Part shown: in pieces, positions 46,669 through 58,200 of the stretch | How the letters are laid out: each line of letters starts with the position of its first letter | Position numbering within the stretch: the first letter of the stretch is position 1 | Assembly (NCBI GenBank): GCA_949752735.1 | Contig: OX457038.1 | Span: 17,933,581 to 17,997,580 of the forward strand | DNA: 64,000 nt | DNA from: Lumbricus terrestris | Lineage: Eukaryota; Annelida; Clitellata; Crassiclitellata; Lumbricidae | Reading direction: 5' to 3' | Notes under the pieces: generated by a model | The model's database searches: none | What the model was told of the DNA's origin: nothing | The model's input: the letters and a program-made list of their open reading frames with translations, nothing else | Program-made: the position numbers and the translations under genes

Positions 46669-47247
46669 TGTGTGTGTGGGACCGTGGGTTTGTGACAAAG
46701 CATATGCCACTGCCTACTTGAATGAATATCATAGTCTAACAACAATTTCTCTTCTGTTTGAAACAGATCCATGGTTATGGGGCGCGGTGGTGTAGTGGTG
46801 GCGTCGTTGCCTTGAAACCGGAAGGTTCGAGGTTCGAATCCACCTCAAGTCGCCGCATAGGGACCTTGGGCAAGTCCTTCACTCGCAATTGCTCAGCGCT
46901 TCGGCGTGAAACTCCGCTGCAGTGTCCGCTCTGCAGTCGGGAGCGCCTCTGAATAGAGAGCTTGAAGGGGCGCTATAACAAGTGCACATACAAACAAAAT
47001 GATCACAATTCACATCGGCTTTCTAAAGAAATTCCTTTGACCGTAATTGCAATCTCCAAATTTCAAAAGCGCCACTCGAAAGCCAAAAGCAGGGCATCCG
47101 CTTATTCACGAGCGTCTATATAATTATAGTCAGAAGCGTTGTCCAGAAGAGCAGTCGGAAGGAGGTCGTATATAGTCCGTGACCGCAGACCTCCTCGAAA
47201 AAATATCTGATGTTCACATTGAATTTTTCCAGTCTAATGATCATGTC

Positions 47248-47314
<67 letters not shown>

Positions 47315-50300
47315 GTAATATGACCCATGCATATAAAATGTGCCTTCCAATTCATCCTTACGTACTGCAAAAAGAAGGTATGGCTTTATTGCAAAATTTA
47401 TGGAAAAGCATGTGTGCGCGTGAGTGCGCGTACGTGCCTTCGTTCACGTATACATAGATCTATCATGCTTCTGAGAAGAGCGCAGGAGGAGTCTGGAGAA
47501 CCTGTCAACAGAAGATGATTAATTTGGTGATTTATTTATGTGGCGTTCTGCTGATAATTCGCTGTTATCGTGCGAAAAGGCGTCAGAGTTGCTTACGTGA
47601 AGATTAGTTTGATCGCTCATAAGGAATCTGTCGTCGTCAGGGTGTAGGCTATGGCATTGTATGCATCTCGCATAAGAGATAGGGGTAATTTTCTAGCGCA
47701 AGTAACAGCCAACTGTGTGAAATATTTAGTGCCGATAGAAAGAGAATGACTGCATTGGCAGTGCGGCTCAAGCGGTCTCTATATACAGCAACGCATTCCG
47801 TGGTATACGATTGTGCGCTGATGCGCGGCACAATGGTCCCATCCATATATCACTTCAAGATAGTTCGTTTTAGTATCCAAAAGATATAAAGAGGAACCTA
47901 AATCCGGGTTCTTTCCATAGGCATAATCGTTGCTGAACGGTTGAACAGTTTCTCAAGTTATTTACCGAAGTTAATATATCTTGCTTAATGTCCGAGAGAT
48001 AAAGCCAATTGTTCGAGTCTATATACCAAGGGAACACGCGGCACTTACAAATATATGGATATACCCTTTATGTAAGCTATTTGTGTATACGTTAGGCCTA
48101 TATCAATCTGTGTAGCATATACACTCTGTCATTGCAGTGCTAACCGGCGGGCCGCTCCCTTAAGGTTTAATTATATATAGGTTCGCTGCTTAAACGTTTA
48201 TGTCTGACTTTCGAGGCTTTGAACAGAAGTGCTTCTACAACCGCTAGAAATAGTTAAAAAAATCATTGTCATCCGACTGGGAGTAAATTGACGACGGAGG
48301 ATGAGTATGGAAGAAAAAACCTGTTTCAGACTTCATTGCTCACTCGGTTGTGTGGATACGCGATTGAGATTTTGCGGTGTGGCTATATTGCTCAACTGGC
48401 TGGTCCACTAAAAAAGTTGTCTATGTTCTTGACACTGATGACCGTTTTCGTTAGCGGGGCAACCTGCTGAGCAATATCCGGTTAAATCCAAAATGGCATT
48501 CAAGATTAGCTTCAGTTAGTCTGTAGATGGTCTCAATGCTGGCTCGAAGTCATGTTTAACACACTTGTGCTTAAGACATCGCTAACGTCCGTATACCTCT
48601 GCGGTGAACGTGAGACGGTCTTTCTGCTTTGTTGCTTTTTTCTGCGTCTCCACAATACCTGATGACATCGAACCACAAAACACAGAGGAGACGACGAACG
48701 CGCGGAGCTGCCGAGTAAATATAGTTGGTATAATTTCCCTGAATATATATTATATGGAAAGTAGTTTGGTGGCTATTCTAGACCGTCGTTGGTGGTGGCC
48801 GCCAGGTAGCTTTCTTTCACCAGCTCAAAGAATGTGCCAATGGACCACGGCGCATTGTTTCAAATTCCACCAAAAAGGCCCTTTGCCTCTCGAGATCTTT
48901 GTCTTGCTTCGTTTAAAGTAGGGCTGTTGATTTAATCGCGTTAACGCGTGCGATTAACGCGTTAAAAAATTTTGCGATTAAAATTTTTAACGCATTAATC
49001 GTACGCGTTAATTAGATCTGATTAAAATAGAGTCAGAGGCAGAAAAACTCGTTTTAAACGGAAGGCTCATACTTAAAACTAGTAATGCATTCTTTGGCAA
49101 ATATTCCAACAAAGAATTTGAGTATTATCCTAACAATTCGTCGCTCAATTATCGCCTGCATGCGAACCAAAACATGCGTTAAACGCCAACAATTAGTCGT
49201 CGACATCGGCCGCATCTCTTCGTCCACTAAGATTGTTTCCTCTTTCCTCACCCCGTCAGACTACGTTGGTTGAACTCCATATGAGATGGGAAGACCAATG
49301 GATTTCAGGTTTCAAATGGTAAATGTTTACAGAAGGACAACTGAGGTTTGGCAAGAACCGAAACCTCTTGTGAAAAACTGTCACTAAATAATGAGGTTCA
49401 ATAGCCTAGTAGACCTGCTATTGTTAAATGATAAGAGCATCTCTTGAACCGCCTAATGTGGCTGAATAAATAATTAATCTTGATAGTCAGAAAACGGTTG
49501 TCTAATTTCATATTAAATTAGGCCTATGTCATTTTAATTAAAAGGTGGCTCAAATGAAAAAAAAATTAACTGGTTTTGAGCAGTTGACTGATTTGAACAG
49601 TGTTTCATTTCTGTCTGTCATAAAAAAAATGTTCAATAAACTAAATGCATAAATTCAATAGGCCTAAGCCAAAGGTTATTAAATATGTCTGCAATAGAAA
49701 GAATGCATTCCGTCATTAAAATTTTATGCTTCATTGGTCATTAGAAAATAGTAAGATTAATATATTTGAAAGAAATGTATTGCGATTAATTTGCCGTTAA
49801 TTGCGATTAAAAAAATTAATCGCACGATTAATTTCGATTAAAATTTTAATCGAACAGCAGCCCTAGTTTAAAGCCGCGTGCAGTGCAGGTCTGATGGTGG
49901 CCAGTTTTAATGGTTTGTGTGGCGCTGACGGCAGTTGGTATAATATGTCATGCATGGTGCCTGGGCTCTGACTGGTTCGTGACGTGTGCTGTCTAAGTTA
50001 TGGCTTTTTACGTCATGCATGGTGTGTGACCCTCAAGATGGTGTAGTGTCTCTCGCTGAGTAATTATGATGCCTCGTTAGCCTCAGCAGCTGATGGGGCG
50101 CAGCGGGGGTCCTGCCCCCTCCCCCACGACTGCAGCAGCTGAGTTATGGGGTCTGAAACACCACGCAGCAACGGTCACCGAACCCATGCTTTGCCACTGC
50201 TACACGAGATGGTGACGTCAGTCGTATATCACGTGTCGTTTTCGCGCCAGAATTAGTTTCATTATCACCAGAGGAAGTTGTAGCGACGTCTGCAGCTTGC

Positions 50301-50916
50301 CTTGCATGCTGTGTTCAGAATTATTGAGAAACATCGTTTTCTACTAGAAGCAGACTGCAATGTTCCGTTGACTGTATCAACTGATTAAAGGACACACTAA
50401 TCGTAGAGTTGTGCCGTTTCCTTGTGCGCCACAGCAAGACAACTACCGTCAACTACGGCAGCGTCTGCTGTTGGTAGAGATTTATCCAAGAGTCGATCGA
50501 TCAAATTAGAGTCTTGTCTTATCGTCAGGAGGTGCGACAATGAACTGCATACGGGCCGAGTCCGGTCCAGTCTGGTCCAGTCCGGTCCAGTCCGGTCCAG
50601 TCTGGTCCTGTTGGGTCTGGCTCGCGAACATCGTGCAGGAGGCATAAAAGATTAATCTTCGTCGGCTCTCAGGTCACACGACAGTAGCCAATATATCCAA
50701 TAATAATAATAATAATAAGGGGAAGCAACTAAAGCTGTGTAACCGCCGTCGCGACGACATTGTTCCACATAATTTCAGTCTCGTCTGCTCGATAAAGTCC
50801 GGTATAAGTCAGAGCAGTTAACGAGAAATGTCGGAAACAAATACTGCAGTAGAACGCCCTGCAGCAGCAGCACTAGTAGTAGCAGCAGCAGTAGCAGCAG
50901 CACCAGCAGCAGTAGC

Positions 50917-50948
<32 letters not shown>

Positions 50949-53900
50949 TAGCAGCAGCAGTAGTAGTAGTAGCAGCAGCAGCAGTAGCAGCAGCAGTAGC
51001 AGCAGCAGTAGTAGCAGCAGCAGCAGCAGTAGCAGCAGCAGCAGTAGCAGCAGCAGCTGTAGTAGCAGTAGCAGTAGCAGTAGCAGTAGCAGTAGCAGTA
51101 GCAGTAGCAGTAGCAGTAGCAGCAGCGGCGGCACAGTTGCGTTTAAAGGAGTGTCTATTTTATTACTCTTCTTTTGGATCAATTCGTATGGAAGTTGTAC
51201 AAACTTTCACCTAAACTTATTGGCTATATGCATCCATATTAGCTGCATTGTATAAGCTTATATGTATATAGGCCTGCGGGTATAATATTTATATTATATG
51301 CACAATATAATTTTAGTGCTACAGAGTAGCGACATTTCGAGCCGCAATATGCGCGATTTATAGGCTATCATCCTTTGCGATTGATGGATGTCAGTATGTA
51401 GCGGCATCTTGTAGTCGGCCTCAAGCCATAATACACTTTGAACTCAATGGCCTATCGTTGATGCGTCTTATATTCGAATCCTTATCTGCCCCTTGTGTTG
51501 GCGGCAACTCTTGCCATTTATAGGAAAGTCGCGTGAAAGACAGATCGGTGGCAGATCAGAACAGCTCTGTCTATGAAGATGTGTCCACGGAGAGCAGGAA
51601 ATAGCAGGATATGGCTTCTTATATAGCAGCAGAGTGCATGTGGAATCTTTAGAGGGAGAAGACGAGGGATAGGTGCATGACTCAAGTATACATGCCATAT
51701 GCTGGAAAGGGAGACTGCATTGTAAGCGGTCGTTTCTTTTCATTGATCATCTGAACAGAGTGGGTCTATAGATATTAAACCTATGCAACGTGATGCAGCC
51801 GTTAAAGTCAAAGGTTATAGGTCTATTATGCTGGTTAGTATCTATAGTAAATTGCTTTCTGTGTATCATTCGTGTACGTAGGTATATATATACTATATAT
51901 AAAATCTAAATATATATGTATAATTATATTATATATATATATATTTATAGGCCTCTGTATTATCCACGTGAGATTGTCAGAGGTGTTGATGAAATTCTCA
52001 GACACATGACAGCAATTGAGTCGCAATTAATCTTCCTCCGAGTGACATATATTGAAAATTTATGTTATTCCTTAAAAAACGGCGCCAATAATTATTGTCG
52101 AAACCCTCCCGCTGTGGCAGACTCTGCCGTTTCGAAATTAATTATTTTGCCTTCCACAGGGAACAAACAGAGCGATGGCATTTAGTCCTGGATGATCTGA
52201 TGAATAAAATTGGTGCAAGAAGTTGAATAGTCTGCAGGTCGTCTCCCTGTGTTTGTTGAACTCGTCATATTTTATACTGATCTCTTTCGCGAGCGCCTCT
52301 CAAGCCATGTCAGTCATGCCTTCTCGGTGTTTGGGTCATCTGCCTGAAATGACTTTCCTCTGGATCTGTCTGTCTGCTTGAAGTCTGTCTGTGCAATTAG
52401 TAATAAAAATAATCATGAAAGCTCTTCTCTGACTCCGATGGCTGCACTATAATTATGAGTGACACTGTTCAGCCGGTGCTCAACCATGCGCCATATAAAC
52501 GTCACGAATGAATGAATGAATGAACGAATGAAAGAAAGTGCGATTTAATGAGTTGTGTCTGCTCATTTCAAATTTACGAAGAAAAGGAAATATGGGAAAA
52601 GAATGATAATCTTCGTTTACATTCTAGACTGACACAACGCAGAATGATTACAATTCATAGCATATGACGGATGATGACAAATTGACAAGTTATAGCAGGA
52701 GCCGAATTGAAATGTCGGCAGCCAACAGGGCGCTGGTGACGTCCTTCTACTGATTTAACCAACGCCATCAGCCGAACGTAAGGCTTAGTTGAACTTTGAG
52801 GGGTGGGTGTCGGGACGAGACCCAGCATCCATATGCTCTTCAGGCCAGCTCGAGGTTCCTCCTCCCAATGAGAAAAAGAAAACAGTGGAAGCAGAACATG
52901 ACGGAGAGCAAGAAAAAGAGAATTATCATTAATGATTCAAGCTTAGTCTGTATACGTTAGTCGCCAACAATTCGTGTAATTATTCGACTTGTTCCATAAA
53001 TGTCTCTTTTCACTCTGTGTTGCCTGTCAAAATATCAGACTCAACTCACGATCGTCGTAACAAGTGTGTAATCTTTCAGCTAGACACGCCACGAATTTTG
53101 TTCCAACTTCATTAGGCCTACACAAGCTGTCAATTGGCAATTTTCTGCGGAGGAGGAGAAGGTGTTTAACGACGCTTATGACAGCATGGTCTTTGACGTC
53201 CTCGGTTGTTGTTGATTTTCGGTTGAGTTGTTGTTGCTGATTTCGGTTGATTGTTGTTTCAGGTTGTTGTCTGTTTTCTGCGTATACTTACATCATTTAT
53301 ATAGTTAGCCTACATGCACGTGTTTGCATCTTTCACAGTCTGCCAAATGCGAAATGTATAAAAGGTTGCATGTAAGTCAAAGGTCAAAAGTAAAAGGTCG
53401 TCGAATTAAATTCCCAATACGACTGCAAAGCGAGAAACGAATGATTGACGCAACCTATAACATTGTATGCAAAGCTAGTTTTCTTCGGTTGTTTGTTGGC
53501 CTGAAGGTGTCTGCAGCGTGAGACTGCATCGTTGTTCGCTTCCTGACTGATTGTATGCCTGCAGGGATATTGCTATGAGCGGAGCTCGCAGTAGACCGCT
53601 TTCGAGTATTTATAAGTTCACAGCGAAGAATTGCTTCGAACGGCAAAAGGAGGAGGAGGAAGAGGAGTATACGGAGGAAGAGGAGGAATACGAGGAAGAG
53701 GAAGAGTAGGAAGAGTATGAGTAGGAAGAGGAGGAGTAGGAGGAAGAGGAGGAGTACGAGGAAGAGGAGGAGTAGGAGGAAGAGTAGAAGGAAGAGGAGT
53801 AGGAGGAAGAGGAGGAGTAGGAGGAGTAGGAGGAGTAGGAGGAGTAGGAAGAGGAAGATGAGAAATGTAATGAGAAATTGGAGAAAGAGAAAACCAAATA

Positions 53901-54493
53901 AGAGACGGAAGGCGACTGTATATATAGGAGACGAACGATATGAGGTAGAGGTCATGATCTCCAGTCATTCATCGCGGCTCTCGTTCTCTTCATTTTCTTC
54001 CGACAGATGATGGGAGATTAAGCACATCAGTATTAACACGGCATCTATCCTATCCTCCTGCCTAGTCCTATATAGATCTATCGAAGTAGTGTGTCCATAA
54101 AGTGCCACCGCTCCTTCTAATAATTATCAGCGAACCCCACAATGACCACCGGTATCGACAGAGCAATCATCATTTCTTCACCGACCAATCGCTTTCAATG
54201 GATCTTCCCTGAATACTCATCAATGCAATCACTAGACTATTATTATACGTAGAGAGTTTAGTCTAAAAGTTCGCCTACAATGAAATTTCAAATTGCAAAT
54301 TAGAAATCTGGAGTTTACGATTGCGATTAAGAGCTTGTCTGTGTTGGTGGAAACCGTGGAAACGGGTGGATGCCTGAATTTTATTGCTAAATGTTCGATA
54401 GTCGGTCTTGCGGATTGCGCTTTGGAACAATACTGGGCTGATCGGAGTTCACTGTCTGCAGTGAGAATGTCAGATAACGAGAGACAGAGAGAC

Positions 54494-54539
<46 letters not shown>

Positions 54540-55089
54540 AGAGAGAGAGGGAGAGGAAGAGGGAGAGGGAGAGAGAGAGGGAGAGAGAGCTGTGGCCGAG
54601 ACCAAGAAAAATGAAGGTGCAAGCACTGAGTACTCGTGAGTGCCCCTCATAAGGCTGTTTGTTCTATAATTAATTTATATGCAAATTCAGGTCTTTATGT
54701 TCAAATCCACTAAGTGCAACCGAGTGCAAAAGTTGCATCATGCACGCACAAATTACAATTCTTTGTTGTTCACTTTCAATGATAATGTGCTTGCAGGGTC
54801 GGAAGGCCGCTTAGAAATCTTGACGGGTGCTGTATAAATTTCGATTGATTGATTGATTGACTGACTGACTGATGTACTACAGCAGCAGCCTTATCTGAGA
54901 CTTGCCATCCATTGTTTCATTCGCATGATGTCATTTCTTTTCTTGTTCTCTGTCAATTCTTCGTGATGAATTAGTACTCATGCACTCGTCTAAGATCACC
55001 TGACCTCTGTCTTGTAAAGTCTCCGATAGTTGATGGATTGCAGCTCACTGTCTATCATCCATATAGCAAGAACATTCTTCTTGCACATG

Positions 55090-55130
<41 letters not shown>

Positions 55131-55133
55131 GCA

Positions 55134-55165
<32 letters not shown>

Positions 55166-55168
55166 CAC

Positions 55169-55201
<33 letters not shown>

Positions 55202-58200
55202 TGTATGTATGTATGTATATTTAAACTATATATGTGCTATATAATAGTATATATGCACATATATGTATATATACAGGGTGGGCCATAAAAAAAGACTCCC
55301 CTAGGTTTTTTGCCAATATCTTGACCAAAAGTAGGAATTTCGACATGAAATTTTACAGTCTTAAAGACAATTCATATTTACATTTGATGGCCAGATTTCA
55401 TCAAAATATTTCAAACAACCCGAAAGTTATGCCACTTTAGGAAGGCCACCCACCGTTTTTTGACGATTCAAAAACGTAACGCAACAAAAAGTAGGTTTTT
55501 GCCAATATCTTGGCCAAAAGTAAGAATTTCGAAATGAAATTTTACAGGTTAATAGACAATTCATATTTGCATATGATGGCCAGATTGCATAGAAATATTT
55601 CAAACCAAACAAAAGTTATATCACTTTTAGTGAGGCCACCCACCGTTTTTTTACTCTTTTGAATCATCAAAAAACGTAGGGTGGCATCACTAAAAGTGAT
55701 ATAACTTTTGTTCTGTTTGAAAAACCTACTTTTTGTTGCGTTACGTTTTTGAATCGTCAAAAACCGGTGGGTGGCCTCCATAATAGTGGCATAACTTTTG
55801 CTCTGTTTGAAATATTTTGATAAAATCTGGCCATCGGGTGTAAATATGAATTGTCTTTAAGCCTGTAAAATTTTCAGGTCAAAATTCTTACTTCTGGTCA
55901 AGATATTGGCAAACAACGTAGGGGGTCTTTTTTTGCCCATCCTGGATACGATTATATGTGCGCGTGTGTGTGCCTGTATGCGTGCGTAGGCCTACATGTC
56001 AACATGCATAATTATGTATAGGCATATATATAAATATAATATATATATAATATTATATATAATATTATATATAAAATTATAAGGAAGGATGGAAGGAAGG
56101 AAAAAATATATTAGAAAAAATTAATGAGGGAAGGAAGGCAGGAGAAAGAAAACAAGGAAGTAAGGAAAGAGAAAGAATGGAATGAAAAAGGAAGGAATCT
56201 CTGCACTTTCGACACGTACTGCTTCATCACGATCATCCGGGTTCTCTACTCGAACCACGTGATCAGTGTCGTGACCATAAAAAAAGCCAACAACGACGCC
56301 GGTGTCGCGTGACAGAGTCTCCCCCTAAAAGTCTTCTCTCTCTGAGACTATTTCGAAAAAGATTCTTCTTTTTCTGAAACAGATCCGGCGGATCTGTTTC
56401 AGATTAAATTCGCTACCGGAGACTATATTCTAAAATAAAGTATCCGGGGCGAATACTTCATCCGCCGCTGAAATAAAGTCTCCCCGTTCAGCATGAAATG
56501 GGCTACATGCATTCACATAAAATCTACAAATAGCCTAGATCTAAACAAGTTAAATCGCTAGTTTACGTTGCTAAATTATTTAACTATAGAACATAGCCTA
56601 CGTTCTCAAAGTGTAAACCTTAATATTAGAAAAATTCTTCTAATACAGAGTTTCAGCCAGAAGAGACTCTGTTTGGGGGGCGGGTGGTGGGGGTGGTGGA
56701 TACTATATAGATCTAAAGGAGGAGGGGAAACTTTATATCGTCAAGCCGGTCTCGGTCATTGTGAATGTGGAAAAGTTGGAAGCTGTCATTGATTTCTCTC
56801 GAGCATTTCCCCCGCACCATAGAAGGCACGATGACTGGATCGCCCTATGAACGAACGTCCCGAATTCCCGGAATTGGTAAGGACCATGTGGGATCCGACC
56901 TTGAACTACTTTGATTAGAGTCGTTTAAGTTTTGACCATCAGACACTGCGGAGTAAGATGATCGAACAGGTCACAGGACACGGCCACACTCAGTTGATTC
57001 TATCAGTGGACAGAAGGAAGGAAGGACGAGGGGAAGATGAGAGGAATTAAGAGCAATAGAACATCGGTGGGAAGAAACATTTATCTCTCAATGCATGCAA
57101 TTCACCTTTTACGCTTTCCTGCAAGTTGGCATGTACGCAGAATCCTCTTTCATACACGTCCTGAAAAGTACATACTTATACAATGTAGACCTATATACTT
57201 ATGTACTTGCATAGTACTATGCATGTACTTAATTAGGGCTACCTAGTGAAAACCGACCTAATTTACCGATTAACAGAACATTAATTATTATCTAATCTGA
57301 TGACTGAACACTCAGTGAACAGGCCGGTCTTTGCAATTTAGCTTCATGAAGTGAAATTGCACAGACCTTTCTTTATGATGCACAGGCAATCCATAACCAA
57401 TTAGCGTTCCGCATTCGCCACAATGTGCAGTGGCGATAAACAACGATTACATCTGCTGACGCTATAGTAGGTTATCGATTAGAGGGCAAACCTGGAATGA
57501 GTGGATGTGGTCTTTGAGTTGTTCCGGTCGAAAGGCCCCACCAGCGTTAGTTACAAACGAGCAGTTGACCACATAGGAGAAGGATTTCGGGTCCATAAGG
57601 AAGAGGATCCCAGCGCCAGCGTGCATCGCCACGTTCTCGTAGAAGCGACTGTTAGATATGTTGACGGATCGGAACGGTCCGATCAGGGTTATTCCTCTTT
57701 CGCCGAAACCAAAATGGCTGCCGTCGACGACGACCATGACGTTGCGGATCGTCGCGATGCTTCCCGCACTGAGTCGACTGTAGACCCGGACGAGCAACGC
57801 CGCATCGAGGAGATTCATGGCGCTCTGGACCGGATCGTTATGAAGAAGGTTCTCGAAGGTCGTGTCCCTGACCGTCACGCGGCCCAGCTGAGCCGTGTAC
57901 TTGACGCTCAGGGCGAGACCCCCGAGGAAGCGGTTCTTCGCCGTCTGAACCGCGTCGAACCTGCATCCGGTGACGTCGACCTCGAGAACGTTGGTGGCAT
58001 TCGTCAGACATCGACTGTGCCGGAACGTCGTGTTCGTCAGCTGGACTCGAACGATGACCCCTTGAAGGTCAAGTTCCGTTGACGTGCCGCAGCCAACGGC
58101 GCAGACGTCGTCTACCTTGCCGATGAACTCGGAGTCGATGGCGATCAGCTCAGCGAGGGGACTCGTAACGATGGAGCCCATCCGGGTGTTTTCGACGACG

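Larger units (their letters stand above)
45186..57491 (-). other. large intron of the beta-helix membrane protein gene
   Basis: The intron is about 12.3 kb, GT at 57491-57490 and AG at 45187-45186. It holds a repeat fragment (45335-45560), two hAT-like elements (45723-45905, 48919-49865), a tRNA-SINE (46779-46985), a dispersed repeat (47040-47190), a foldback mariner-like element (55274-55946) and many microsatellites. I saw no additional exon in it. Unassigned stretches are 47190-48918, 49874-50864, 51135-53640 and 55950-57490. Confidence 0.75.

Noticed and set aside
46779..46860. tRNA gene
   Set aside because: Box A and box B words are present, but the acceptor stem and loops do not close, and similar copies with long SINE bodies occur elsewhere.
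50775..51214. Poly-Leu and poly-Ala/Val proteins
   Set aside because: Translations of a CAG/TAG triplet array.
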